Shown here one piece after another: positions 38,239 to 47,209 of a DNA stretch of 51,828 nucleotides. Source of the stretch: Clostridia bacterium (GTDB lineage Bacteria; Bacillota; Clostridia; Christensenellales; UBA1242); the NCBI GenBank assembly GCA_017464845.1, contig JAFTYD010000018.1:1-51828 (forward strand), written 5' to 3'. Each line of letters starts with the position of its first letter. The first letter of the stretch is position 1. A model generated the notes under the pieces. It was not told where the DNA came from. It saw only the letters and a list, made by a program, of their open reading frames with translations, and made no database searches. The position numbers and the translations under genes were made by a program.

Positions 38239-39648
38239 TTATAGTTTTATGTTATTACCTTCCTTCTTTGGAGGGTTTTTATATTCTTGTATCATATTTG
38301 CTACCCAACTTTTTGATGTATTAGGATTAAAGGCACAATAACAAGCCTCAACTTTTCCGTCAGCATCAAATTCAATAGCATAATCTTTTGTAGCTTTCAA
38401 TATATCATTCTTTCTACCAAAAAGCTTTTCTTCTGCTTTCTCTACAACTTTAGCCACTTTTCTCATAGTTTTGAAATCTATAGTAGAAGGGTTAGTAAAG
38501 AGAGTATCAAAGTTTTCTCTTTCCTTAATAAAGAGAGTTTTAATCACTTCTTGTCTTTCTTCCTTACTTAAAGTAGAAGTAGGAGAGTACATATTCTTTA
38601 TTTCTTCTTTTTCCTTTAAGCGTTTAAGTATAATGGTTTCTATGTTACTTAAAAACTCAAATGATGTATTTTCACCAGAGAAGAAGTTATCATATTGTTG
38701 TAATCTAAGATGAGAATCTTTGTAGTCCTCATATTCTGTTAAGTGAAAGACATTGTCTTCATGTGCGTTTTTAAGGTCAGAAGCAGGAATAAGGAAATAT
38801 TCCATCAATATATCATGGTCAGGTGCTTTTGCATCTAATGTGGCATCAGCAATATAAATACCATTTACTTTATATTTAGGGTCGTCTATATAGACTAAAT
38901 TGTTCTTGTGGTTATGTAACTTTGTGTGAATAAACTCATCTTTATCACCAATAAATAAATATTGGTCGGCAACAATTACTCCACATTCATCACATAAAGC
39001 AGTCAAGAGTTCTGAAAAACCAACGCATACAGCATATTCACCAGTAAAGGTTGCTATATAGTTACGAGAACGCATACGGTCTTCTTCATTTTCTCTAAAG
39101 TATCTATCAGCGACAAATCTATATAGAACAGCGAACTTTTCAAGGTTCGATAATTTTTCGCCGTCAATTTCAAGGTTATTTATGTTATCAACAAGCTTTC
39201 TAGATTCGGTATTATATTTTATAGCCTCTTCCATAGTACAACCTTCAAAGCAAGAAGATATACCTTTTTCAGCAAGCATATTATGTTTTTCAATTAAAGA
39301 GTTCAAAACTTCTTTATTATATCTTCCATCAGGGAAGGTAAAGAGAAGTCGTGAAGGGTTATAACCAAGCTTCAAAGCACTTTCCAAAGCTTTATCCACA
39401 AGGTTAGGATCTTTTATTAAGTCAAAGTAATTAAAGTTAATGATGCACATTTGTTTTTTGACATCACTTTCAATAAGGAATAGGTTTTTCTTATCAAGAT
39501 TAGTGGCAAGTTTAACCTTAACAGCCTCATCAAGAGGGAATTTCATAATTCTAGGGTTTTTATCAGCGATATATTCTTTTGTCTCTTGTTCAGTAGAATG
39601 AGTATAATCGTGTTTTAATGAACCATTTGAATTTGCAATTAATCTCAT
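38239..39648 (-). CDS. transglutaminase-like protein A
   Basis: 469 aa, first gene of the operon. Triad: C208 in AVCVGFSELL, H247 in HNHKNNLVYIDD, D268 in IADATLDA. The common N-terminal module is present (ISSCFEGCTMEEA at about 130-142, LSNLEKFAVLYRFVADRYF at about 166-184). Its start (MRLIANSNGSL) resembles that of protein C, so A and C are probably direct duplicates. No export signal. A Lys-rich C-terminus ends the protein. AAAGGAA lies before the ATG and a promoter is found 35-60 nt upstream. Confidence 0.75.
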   Translation of the reverse strand: MRLIANSNGSLKHDYTHSTEQETKEYIADKNPRIMKFPLDEAVKVKLATNLDKKNLFLIESDVKKQMCIINFNYFDLIKDPNLVDKALESALKLGYNPSRLLFTFPDGRYNKEVLNSLIEKHNMLAEKGISSCFEGCTMEEAIKYNTESRKLVDNINNLEIDGEKLSNLEKFAVLYRFVADRYFRENEEDRMRSRNYIATFTGEYAVCVGFSELLTALCDECGVIVADQYLFIGDKDEFIHTKLHNHKNNLVYIDDPKYKVNGIYIADATLDAKAPDHDILMEYFLIPASDLKNAHEDNVFHLTEYEDYKDSHLRLQQYDNFFSGENTSFEFLSNIETIILKRLKEKEEIKNMYSPTSTLSKEERQEVIKTLFIKERENFDTLFTNPSTIDFKTMRKVAKVVEKAEEKLFGRKNDILKATKDYAIEFDADGKVEACYCAFNPNTSKSWVANMIQEYKNPPKKEGNNIKL

Positions 39649-39682
39649 AACATAAATTCCTTTTATATATTTCTTAATATAT

Positions 39683-39710
39683 ATTATATATTAAATATCG
39701 AAAAAGTCAA
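39683..39710 (-). promoter_or_regulatory. promoter of the transglutaminase-like operon
   Basis: Minus strand: TTGACT, a 16-nt spacer, then a perfect TATAAT embedded in a run of TA repeats. Confidence 0.65.
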
Positions 39711-39841
39711 GATTCAAATTTTTGAAAGGTTATATAATATAGGAAGAAAGGAATAATTTAGAGAAATTAAACATCTTTTATGGTATATTGTCGTATTAAA
39801 AAAATAATTTGTCTTTATTTTTAAGTTTAATTAATGTTTTC

Positions 39842-39869
39842 TTGACTATTTTTTTTAAATGAATATAAT
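39842..39869 (+). promoter_or_regulatory. probable promoter of the DegV gene
   Basis: TTGACT, a 16-nt spacer, then a perfect TATAAT. The leader would be about 73 nt. Between 39711 and 39841 only A+T-rich sequence without a gene is seen. Confidence 0.55.
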
Positions 39870-39948
39870 TAAGTTAAAGAACAAAAAGACAAAATTGTAT
39901 ATATAGGTATATAATTATATTTAAATTTAGACTGAATGGAGAGAACTT

Positions 39949-40809
39949 ATGGCAGAAACAAAAAAGAAAGAACTTATTATAGCTTGTGATTCAACGGCTG
40001 ATTTTGAAGTGGAAGATGTAAAAAACTTAGGTCTTGAAATTATCCCACTTACTATTAATTTTGAAGATGAGAGTTTTATTGACGGCGAAATTGACAAAAA
40101 TGTGTTTTTTGAAAAATTAGCAGCTTCAAAGAAACTTCCTCATACTTCTCAACCAACTCCAGAAACTTTTGAAAAGCTTTTTGAGAGAGTAAAAGAAAAC
40201 AATCAATCACTTCTTCTTATTTTAATCGGTAGTGGATTTTCTGGTACTTATCAATGTGCAACAATGGTAAAAGAAAGTGTCGGTTATGATGATATTTACA
40301 TAATTGATTCAGGACTTACAATAGGTTCGTTACAAATATTGGTTAGAGAAGCAGTAGCAAAAAAAGATACAATGCCAGTAAATGAGCTTGCAGATTATTT
40401 AAATGAGTTCAAAAAGAGAATAAGAATGTATGCAATTATCGATACTCTTGAATATCTTAAAAAGGGTGGAAGATTATCTTCGCTTAGTGCAAACATAGGA
40501 AAACTCTTAAATTTGAAACTTGTATGTGAAATAGAAGGAAGCATAAAAGTTATTGGAAAAACATTTGGAATAAGAAAAGCTTTTCAATTTATAGCTGACA
40601 AAATCAAAAAAGAACCAATTGACTTTAATTATTATTATTGCTACGGTTATGCACATAAGAAAGATAATATGGAAGCACTTATCAAAAACTTAGATATAAA
40701 GCAAGAAGATTGGCATAAGTGTATCATTGAATCTGTTGGTGCCGTAACAGGAACTCATACAGGACCAAATGCTTGTGCAATATTCTATGTAGCGCAAGAA
40801 CAAAAATAA
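39949..40809 (+). CDS. DegV-family fatty-acid-binding protein (FakB-like)
   Basis: 286 aa, the full DegV length. The N-terminal IIACDSTADFE and TSQPTPETFEKLF (fatty-acid carboxylate-binding Thr/Ser) and LILIGSGFSGTYQCA are the family hallmarks. The C-terminal domain holds KKGGRLSSLSANIGKLL and ends in GPNACAIFYV. FakB proteins carry a fatty acid so that the FakA kinase can phosphorylate it for phospholipid synthesis. No fakA is in the window. It lies 88 nt before cardiolipin synthase, but a terminator intervenes. Confidence 0.9.
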   Translation: MAETKKKELIIACDSTADFEVEDVKNLGLEIIPLTINFEDESFIDGEIDKNVFFEKLAASKKLPHTSQPTPETFEKLFERVKENNQSLLLILIGSGFSGTYQCATMVKESVGYDDIYIIDSGLTIGSLQILVREAVAKKDTMPVNELADYLNEFKKRIRMYAIIDTLEYLKKGGRLSSLSANIGKLLNLKLVCEIEGSIKVIGKTFGIRKAFQFIADKIKKEPIDFNYYYCYGYAHKKDNMEALIKNLDIKQEDWHKCIIESVGAVTGTHTGPNACAIFYVAQEQK

Positions 40810-40833
40810 AATAGCTTTTGCTATTTTTATTTT
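40808..40833 (+). terminator. terminator after the DegV gene
   Basis: Stem AAATAGC/GCTATTT with a TTTT loop and a T-rich run. Confidence 0.75.
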
Positions 40834-40897
40834 TTCAAAGTTAACACTTGTTATGTGTAAAATATATAAATTTACAAATGCTAAATAAGGTGAAAGT

Positions 40898-42424
40898 ATG
40901 AAATTTTTAAAACTTTTCTTTTCAAGAGCAATTCCTATTATGACAGCTATTGTTCTTCAGGTTTTGTTAATCATGGCTGTAAATTTGTATTTAAAAGAAC
41001 ATGAAACATTTATAAATACAATATTTTCAATTGTTGCTGTACTTGTGTTTTTTGCTTTGGTTACAAAAGATCAACCAGCAACATACAAACTTCCATGGGT
41101 AATTATTATTCTTGTTTTTCCTTTTTTTGGAGTTATGATGTATTTGCTTTTTGGTGATTCAAGACTTAGTAGGAAATATGGGAAACAATTTAGAGCAAAT
41201 CTTCATGAACGCAAGAATCAACTTGAACAGAGTCAAAAATCTCTTGAAAAATTAAAACAACAAAGTATTTCAGGGTATGGTCAGGCTGAGTATATCCAAA
41301 AGTCAGCAATGCTTACCATACATGAAAGCACTAACACAGAGTATCTAAATTCAGGAGAAAAGTTCTTTTTGAAACTTATCGAAGAGCTTAAAAAAGCAAA
41401 AAAATACATATTTATGGAATACTTCATTGTTGAAAAAGGAATAATGTGGGACGAAATTTATTCTATTTTAAAACAAAAAGTTAAAGAAGGTGTTGAAGTT
41501 TATTTTCTATATGATGATGTAGGTTGTATAACAAGACTTAAAAGTCGTTTTTATAAAAAAATGAGAAAAGATGGTATAAAGTGTATTGTCTTTAATCCTT
41601 TTAAACCTATCGTGTCAATTATTCATAATAATCGAGACCATAGAAAAATTACAGTTGTTGATGGTGAAAAAGGTTTTGTTGGTGGAGCTAATATTGCTGA
41701 TGAATATATAAATATCAAACAACCTTTTGGAGTTTGGAAAGATTCTGCCATTTTCTTGGAAGGTCAAGGAGTGGATAATCTTGTAAAGTTATTTATTAGT
41801 ATGTACAATCCTTTTTCAAAGCAAAAACTTGATGTAAAAAATTTTATAGTGGAACATAAAGTAGATTATGAAAATGGTTTTGTGCTTCCTTTTGGAACTG
41901 GGCCAAAATACCTCTATGGAGAATATGTTGGAGAGAATATATACGCAAATATAATCAATCAAGCTAAAAAATATGTCTATATAACATCTCCATATCTTGT
42001 TATAGATACACCACTTTTAAATGCTTTAAAGGTTGCAGCAACAAGAGGAGTTGATGTTAGAATTATTTTGCCACATATTCCAGACAAAAAACTTATGCAT
42101 ATTTTAGCAAAGAGCAATTATCCTTTTCTTATAAAAGCAGGGGTAAAAATTTATGAGTTTGTTCCTGGTTTTATCCATTCAAAAACTTTTGTATGTGATG
42201 ATGAAATAGCTGTTGTTGGAACTATCAATCTTGATTATCGTTCATTAATTCATCACTTTGAGTGTGGGGTATGGATGTATAATACAAAATCAGTTAAAGA
42301 ACTTTATGATGATTATAATATACTTTTGACAAAATCAATGTTAATCAGCAAAGAAAATACAAAATTAAAATGGCATCAAAATTTAGTAAAGAAAATCATG
42401 AGTATATTTACACCATTATTTTAA
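40898..42424 (+). CDS. cls: cardiolipin synthase (two-HKD phospholipase D family)
   Basis: 508 aa. Three N-terminal hydrophobic segments (about 10-32, 38-56 and 65-86) are followed by two PLD catalytic motifs. The first is H248-x-K250-x4-D255 (DHRKITVVDG); the second is H427-x-K429-x4-D434 (IHSKTFVCDDE). The enzyme joins two phosphatidylglycerols to cardiolipin and glycerol at the membrane. Length and layout are standard. GGTGA precedes the start. Followed by a terminator. Confidence 0.94.
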   Translation: MKFLKLFFSRAIPIMTAIVLQVLLIMAVNLYLKEHETFINTIFSIVAVLVFFALVTKDQPATYKLPWVIIILVFPFFGVMMYLLFGDSRLSRKYGKQFRANLHERKNQLEQSQKSLEKLKQQSISGYGQAEYIQKSAMLTIHESTNTEYLNSGEKFFLKLIEELKKAKKYIFMEYFIVEKGIMWDEIYSILKQKVKEGVEVYFLYDDVGCITRLKSRFYKKMRKDGIKCIVFNPFKPIVSIIHNNRDHRKITVVDGEKGFVGGANIADEYINIKQPFGVWKDSAIFLEGQGVDNLVKLFISMYNPFSKQKLDVKNFIVEHKVDYENGFVLPFGTGPKYLYGEYVGENIYANIINQAKKYVYITSPYLVIDTPLLNALKVAATRGVDVRIILPHIPDKKLMHILAKSNYPFLIKAGVKIYEFVPGFIHSKTFVCDDEIAVVGTINLDYRSLIHHFECGVWMYNTKSVKELYDDYNILLTKSMLISKENTKLKWHQNLVKKIMSIFTPLF

Positions 42425-42434
42425 AAATAAAAAT

Positions 42435-42463
42435 AAAGAGAGAGAAAAATCTCTCTTTTTTTA
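42435..42463. terminator. terminator between cls and the convergent HAM1-like gene
   Basis: Perfect 9-bp stem AAAGAGAGA/TCTCTCTTT with flanking A and T runs. Confidence 0.85.
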
Positions 42464-42510
42464 GTAATTATTTTTGTGAAATAAAATTTTCAATATGTTA
42501 TAAAAGAAAA

Positions 42511-43242
42511 CTATGCTTTCCTACTTTCAAAATAATTCTCAATAGATTCTTTTAATAAATCTAAAGCAATCCTTCTGTGTGAAAAATTTAAGATATTCTC
42601 ATAACCAATTGCTTGATATAATCGTTTAAATTTAGTGAAATAGAAAATATTATCATAACCAAAACTTTCATAATCATTTGAAGATTTTGCTCTATCAACA
42701 ATTCGGTCTGTAACTTCTCCGTCAATCTTTCCTTCTGCCTTAAAAATTTCACCATTTGGGGTAACAAAAACAAAACACGCAATAAAATGAGCTGTGTGTT
42801 TTAATTGACTCAAAATGTCAAGATTGCTTATTTCTCTAAGTACTTTAATATTGTTTCTTTCATCAAGGTTGTTTGGTATTATGTGTTGATAATTTGGATT
42901 AGTATTTTCAACATCAAGTTCATGAGTATATTTTTCTTCTTCTCCAAGAGAATATGTGGTAGAAGTAATTCCAGGAAAGCCAGATAACAAATCAACAGAA
43001 AATCCTGAGTCCTCTGCAAGAACGGGGTAGTCAAGTTTAATTATTTTTAGATAGTCAGATAAAGCTTTTGCTTTTAGTAAAGCATTTTCATAAAAAGAGA
43101 GTCCTGTCTTTTCAATATTGTCAAAAAAACCAACATCATAAGATGGGACAATCTCTATATCACTTAATATTTTTTCAAAAATATCTTTAACGATTTTAAC
43201 TTTGTTTTTGTTGCTTGAAGCAAATACTATTTTTTTATTCAT
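42511..43242 (-). CDS. second, divergent HAM1-family nucleoside triphosphatase
   Basis: 243 aa, about 50 residues longer than RdgB. Family motifs are kept: FASSNKNKVKIV at the start, LAEDSGFSVDLLSGFPGI, SFGYDNIFYF and FSHRRIALDLL. An insertion of ~35 residues follows the PGI segment (YSLGEEEKYTHELDVENTN, then a second acidic stretch). It would sit near the nucleotide pocket and may change substrate choice. No relation of context to the first HAM1 gene. AAGGAG lies before the ATG. A hairpin terminator separates it from the gene at 43343. Confidence 0.82.
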   Translation of the reverse strand: MNKKIVFASSNKNKVKIVKDIFEKILSDIEIVPSYDVGFFDNIEKTGLSFYENALLKAKALSDYLKIIKLDYPVLAEDSGFSVDLLSGFPGITSTTYSLGEEEKYTHELDVENTNPNYQHIIPNNLDERNNIKVLREISNLDILSQLKHTAHFIACFVFVTPNGEIFKAEGKIDGEVTDRIVDRAKSSNDYESFGYDNIFYFTKFKRLYQAIGYENILNFSHRRIALDLLKESIENYFESRKA

Positions 43243-43313
43243 TTAGTTCTCCTTAAAAATATTTTAGCATAAAGGAAAAATAAAAATCATAATAGTGATG
43301 TCATTTTTGACAT

Positions 43314-43343
43314 AAAAAAAGACTTGGAAACAAGTCTTTTTAT
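43314..43343. terminator. terminator downstream of the 234-aa gene
   Basis: Stem AAAAAGACTTG/CAAGTCTTTTT with a GAAA tetraloop and A/T runs on both sides. It has the same GACTTG core as the ART-like terminators. Confidence 0.88.
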
Positions 43344-44047
43344 TAATCAATATTTACGAAAAATTCATAACTTAAACTTTTAGTCTTTATGAATTTTAAA
43401 TCTTCAATTTCTTCAACGTTTTTCACAGATGTAGAGTTAACAAAATAGATATAATCGTTTTCCAAAATTATATTTGCACCATTTTTTAGAGATTCTTTAT
43501 CGTCTATGGAAAAATTATATTCTGCATTATTATCACATATTAAATTTATAGAAAAACCCCAACTAGAATAGATAGAAAAAATTAATTTTTCATCTTCGTT
43601 TTTGATGTCAAAAATAACAGAATCATCAAAGTTAAAAGCGCAACTTAAAAGGTTTGAAACATCGCTTATTGACTTAACATTTATAACATTTGGAACGATG
43701 AATTTTTCATGAATTTTTTTGCATTTTTGTAAGATTTCATGGTTGTTAAAGTTGTCATTTTCTATCAAATCAAAGATATCTTTTTCACAAGAATTTATCA
43801 AAAAATCAACGCCTTTTGTGTTGTTTTTTGTAACCCATTTTTCAGAATCTCTGTTCAAAATATAAAGTCTACGGTCCTTAATTTCTTCACCATTTTTGAT
43901 GATATTTTCATAGAAATTAACAGAGATTAATTTGTCATAATTTTGATTAAGGGCAATAACTTTTATCTTTGAATCTTGACTTATATTTATTGCAAAAATA
44001 TGAGAAGCGTATACATCTTGCTCATCAGTTTTAATTAAAGAAAACAT
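43343..44047 (-). CDS. hypothetical soluble protein
   Basis: 234 aa, no signal peptide or membrane helix. It is rich in Asn, Asp, Ile and Lys, with alternating beta segments (FAINISQDSKIKVIAL, KLIFSIYSSWGFSINLI, DYIYFVNST) and a helical middle (about 85-120). I do not recognise a domain. AAAGGAG lies before the ATG. It ends at a strong terminator. Confidence 0.6.
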   Translation of the reverse strand: MFSLIKTDEQDVYASHIFAINISQDSKIKVIALNQNYDKLISVNFYENIIKNGEEIKDRRLYILNRDSEKWVTKNNTKGVDFLINSCEKDIFDLIENDNFNNHEILQKCKKIHEKFIVPNVINVKSISDVSNLLSCAFNFDDSVIFDIKNEDEKLIFSIYSSWGFSINLICDNNAEYNFSIDDKESLKNGANIILENDYIYFVNSTSVKNVEEIEDLKFIKTKSLSYEFFVNID

Positions 44048-44376
44048 ATTTTCTCCTTTTTGAATATGTAAAATTTCATGTTTTATTTTGATTAAAATTT
44101 AACATTAATAAGATTAAAACTTATTAATAATTACGATTTATAAATTTTTTCATATGACAATAAAAATAGAAAAAACAATTTTTAATAATTAAAAATATTT
44201 TAAAAAATATTAACCATTTAATTTTCAATAAAACCTAGTATTGATTTTAGCATAAGATAATAAAAAATACAAGAAAATCTATTCTATTAAAAGATATATT
44301 TTAACATTTTTATTTTATCAAAACTTCTAAAAATAAAGAGGATAAATAAAAAATTAAATTTAAAAAAAGAGATAAA
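44048..44376. other. gene-free A+T-rich region
   Basis: About 330 bases without a credible open frame. Only A+T-rich sequence with scattered short palindromes was seen. It must contain the promoter of the 234-aa gene, but I cannot place it with confidence. Confidence 0.5.
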
Positions 44377-44408
44377 AAAAATCACCTCCAAAAAACGAAG
44401 GTGATTTT
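44377..44408 (-). terminator. terminator of the coiled-coil/ABC-F operon
   Basis: Stem AAAATCACCT/AGGTGATTTT, with a T-run on the minus strand. Confidence 0.8.
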
Positions 44409-44450
44409 ATTAAAATTGATTGAAAAAACACTATAAATAAGCTATTTTTG

Positions 44451-46031
44451 TTAGTTTTTATAATTTTCTACATATTCTTCATAAGACATACATTTATCAA
44501 TAATTGTGTTTTCATCAATAATATCAATAACTCTGTTAGCAACTGTTTCAATAAGTTCTTGGTCTTGTGTTGAGAAAATGATAGGACCTTTAAAGTTTAT
44601 CATACCTTTATTTAATGAAGTAATACTTTCAAGGTCTAAGTGATTTGTTGGTTCATCAAGCATCAAAAAGTTTGAACTTTCAAGCATCATTTTTGAGAGC
44701 ATACATCTAACTTTTTCACCACCAGAGAGAACACAAACTTCTTTCAAACTTTCTTCTCCAGAGAATAACATTCTTCCGAGCCAACCTCTAACATAACTTT
44801 CTGTTTTGTCTTTTGAATATTGTCTAAGCCAATCAACTATTGAAAGGTGGCAATCATCAAAGAATTCTCTGTTATCTTGAGGGAGATAAGAATAAGTAAT
44901 TGTTTTACCAAAAAATATCGTACCACTATCAGCTTCTTCTTTTCCTGCAAGGATATTAAACAAAGTTGTAAGCACTTGACTGTTCTTTGATAAGAAAACA
45001 ATTTTTTGATCTTTTTCAACGTTAAATGAAAGGTTGTTGAAAAATCCTTTTTTAGAAAGATTTTCAACTTTTAAAATTTCTTTTCCAATTTCTTTTTCAT
45101 ATTTAAAATCAATGAAAGGATATTTTCTTGAAGATGGTTTAAAATCTTCAATTGTTAATTTTTCAAGTTCTTTCTTTCTGCTAGTAGCTTGCTTTGCTTT
45201 TGAAGCATTTGCAGCGAATCTTGCAATGAAGTCTTTAAGTTCTTTTGCTCTTTGTTCAGCTTTTTTGTTTTGTTCTTTTGCTTGACGAGCAAGAAGTTGA
45301 CTTGTTTCATACCAGAAATCATAGTTACCTAAATACATATTGATTTGACCAAAGTCAACATCACAAATATGAGTACAAACTTTGTTTAAAAAGTGTCTAT
45401 TGTGAGATACTATAATTACGATATTTTCAAAGTCTAACAAGAAATTTTCAAGCCATCTAACAGTTTTGAAGTCAAGGTTGTTAGTAGGTTCGTCAAGAAC
45501 CAAAATATCAGGATTGCCAAAGAGTGCTTGTGCAAGCAAAACTTTAACTTTTATTTTTGCATCAATATCTTTCATTAAGGTGTAATACATATCTTCGCCA
45601 ACACCAATGCTTTGTAGGAGAGACTTTGCTTCAGCATCAGCTTCCCAACCACCAAGTTCAGCAAATTCAGTTTCAAGTTCTCCAGCTTTTATTCCATCTT
45701 CATCAGTGAAATCTTCTTTTGCATAAAGAGCATCTTTTTCTTTTTGAATTTCCATAAGTCTTTTATGACCTAACAAAACAGTATCAAGAATAGTCTCTTC
45801 ATCATATTTGTTTTGATTTTGTTCAAGAACTGACATTCTTTCTCCAGGAGAGATTAAAACTTCACCAGTGTTAGGTTCAATTTCACCTGTTAAGATTTTT
45901 AAAAATGTTGATTTTCCGGCACCATTTGCACCAATAATTCCATAACAATTACCTTTAGTAAATTTTAAATTAACTTCTTTATATAATACTCTACCACCAA
46001 AAGCGAGTGAAACATTTACAGCTTGTATCAT
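44451..46031 (-). CDS. ABC-F family ATPase (YbiT/YkpA-like)
   Basis: 526 aa, two ABC domains in one chain and no membrane part; ABC-F proteins act on the ribosome (translation factor or antibiotic protection). Domain 1 has Walker A GANGAGKST and Walker B LVLDEPTNNLD. Domain 2 has signature LSGGEKVRC and Walker B LMLDEPTNHLD. Its Walker A region reads SKNSQVLTTLF, without the usual Gly-x-x-Gly and without the Lys, so site 2 may bind ATP poorly. The linker (about 240-300) is Lys/Ala-rich, as usual. AGGAG lies before the ATG. It is second in an operon, 16 nt after the coiled-coil gene. Confidence 0.88.
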   Translation of the reverse strand: MIQAVNVSLAFGGRVLYKEVNLKFTKGNCYGIIGANGAGKSTFLKILTGEIEPNTGEVLISPGERMSVLEQNQNKYDEETILDTVLLGHKRLMEIQKEKDALYAKEDFTDEDGIKAGELETEFAELGGWEADAEAKSLLQSIGVGEDMYYTLMKDIDAKIKVKVLLAQALFGNPDILVLDEPTNNLDFKTVRWLENFLLDFENIVIIVSHNRHFLNKVCTHICDVDFGQINMYLGNYDFWYETSQLLARQAKEQNKKAEQRAKELKDFIARFAANASKAKQATSRKKELEKLTIEDFKPSSRKYPFIDFKYEKEIGKEILKVENLSKKGFFNNLSFNVEKDQKIVFLSKNSQVLTTLFNILAGKEEADSGTIFFGKTITYSYLPQDNREFFDDCHLSIVDWLRQYSKDKTESYVRGWLGRMLFSGEESLKEVCVLSGGEKVRCMLSKMMLESSNFLMLDEPTNHLDLESITSLNKGMINFKGPIIFSTQDQELIETVANRVIDIIDENTIIDKCMSYEEYVENYKN

Positions 46032-46047
46032 TTTATCTCCTAATATA

Positions 46048-47037
46048 TTATCTTCTTAATTCTTCTTCTAATTCTTTTAATCTGTTTGCAAATTCAACCA
46101 TTGCTTGTTGAGTTTCTTGAGCAATTTGAGTTTGTTTAACAGCTTCTTGATAAGTTAACTTTTCATAGTTAGGGTTCTTTTCAAACCATTTTTCAGGGTG
46201 GAAAGCATTATGTCCCCAACCTTCCAAGAAACCTTGTACAAGAGGAGCACTTCCACCAGTTAAAGTTTCTTTAACAAAACCAGTTGCAACCAAAGGTACA
46301 TTAAGTGCAGCTTGAGCAAGACCTTTTCCAACATCAGCAACGGCAGAACCTATTTTTGAACTGCTTTTTTCAACTTTGTCAGCAAGTCCAGCCATAGCGT
46401 CATTATATTTTTTAAGTTTATTAAACTTCTTGTTTGCTTTTTCTTTTTGAACGTCTTGCATAACCTTCATATTCATAATAGCAATATCTCTTTGAAGTTT
46501 AGCTTGTTTTTCTTTTTCTTTCTTATTTTCAAGACGAGACTTTAAAAGGTTTTTAATTTGAGAGAAAATATAAAAATTATTAGATTCCTTTTCAAAAGTC
46601 TCTTCCATAAAGTCTCCAATGAGCTTATCTAATGAAGAAACTTCTTGAAAAGACTGAGTTTCATTAAACTCAGGAGAACTCATACTCTCAATTTCAACTT
46701 CCAAAAGAGCTTTTCTCATATCAAAATACCTAGTAATATAGGTTTTTGACTCATTTTCAAGGTCATCACTCTTTTCAGCTTCAGCCTTCATTTCAATAGT
46801 ATTATTGAGCGAATTTTGATAAGCTTCCTTGATTTCTTTTGGTGTTTTTTCCAAGAAATCAGGGAAATTTAGAGTTTTTTCATTTTTTTGAATGTCTAAA
46901 AGGTTGACAACTTCGTCAACTGAAATTTGATAATTATCTCCATAAGGGTTAAAACCTTTCTCAATATAAAGCTTTCCAAGCTTTTCATTATGGAGATTAA
47001 GCATATTATAAACATTAAAATTTATTTCTTTTTCCAT
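46048..47037 (-). CDS. coiled-coil protein, leaderless, upstream of ABC-F
   Basis: 329 aa from the ATG at 47037; the in-frame ATG at 47073 lies in the -35 region. Residues 1-60 are a mixed region. Residues about 75-215 are strongly helical and Lys/Glu-rich with coiled-coil character. A Gly/Ala-rich hydrophobic stretch (about 225-275: VADVGKGLAQAAL, VPLVATGFV) may insert in or touch a membrane. A last helix is Gln/Glu-rich. No family recognised. The perfect TTGACA/TATAAT promoter ends seven bases before the ATG and there is no ribosome-binding site, so it is predicted leaderless or nearly so. Co-transcribed with the ABC-F gene. Confidence 0.6.
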   Translation of the reverse strand: MEKEINFNVYNMLNLHNEKLGKLYIEKGFNPYGDNYQISVDEVVNLLDIQKNEKTLNFPDFLEKTPKEIKEAYQNSLNNTIEMKAEAEKSDDLENESKTYITRYFDMRKALLEVEIESMSSPEFNETQSFQEVSSLDKLIGDFMEETFEKESNNFYIFSQIKNLLKSRLENKKEKEKQAKLQRDIAIMNMKVMQDVQKEKANKKFNKLKKYNDAMAGLADKVEKSSSKIGSAVADVGKGLAQAALNVPLVATGFVKETLTGGSAPLVQGFLEGWGHNAFHPEKWFEKNPNYEKLTYQEAVKQTQIAQETQQAMVEFANRLKELEEELRR

Positions 47038-47044
47038 ATAAAAT

Positions 47045-47073
47045 ATTATAAAGTCATATTGATTTTTTGTCAA
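47045..47073 (-). promoter_or_regulatory. perfect sigma-A promoter of the coiled-coil/ABC-F operon
   Basis: Minus strand: TTGACA, a 17-nt spacer, then TATAAT, all consensus. The ATG follows after seven bases. Confidence 0.85.
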
Positions 47074-47140
47074 CTATTTTTGCTTTTTCCCTTCTTATAA
47101 GCATTTATTTATATAAAATATATAAATAGTCGTATTTTTG

Positions 47141-47170
47141 TTGCAAAAATTTTGTTAAAAAATGTATAAT
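47141..47170 (+). promoter_or_regulatory. promoter of the giant membrane-anchored protein
   Basis: TTGCAA, an 18-nt spacer, then a perfect TATAAT preceded by TG. AGAGGTGG follows at 47199-47206. Confidence 0.65.
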
Positions 47171-47209
47171 TAAATTGTTAAATTATGTTTACAATAATAG
47201 AGGTGGATT

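Noticed and set aside
47038-47073. Longer start for the coiled-coil gene on the minus strand
   Set aside because: The upstream ATG lies in the -35 box of a perfect promoter.
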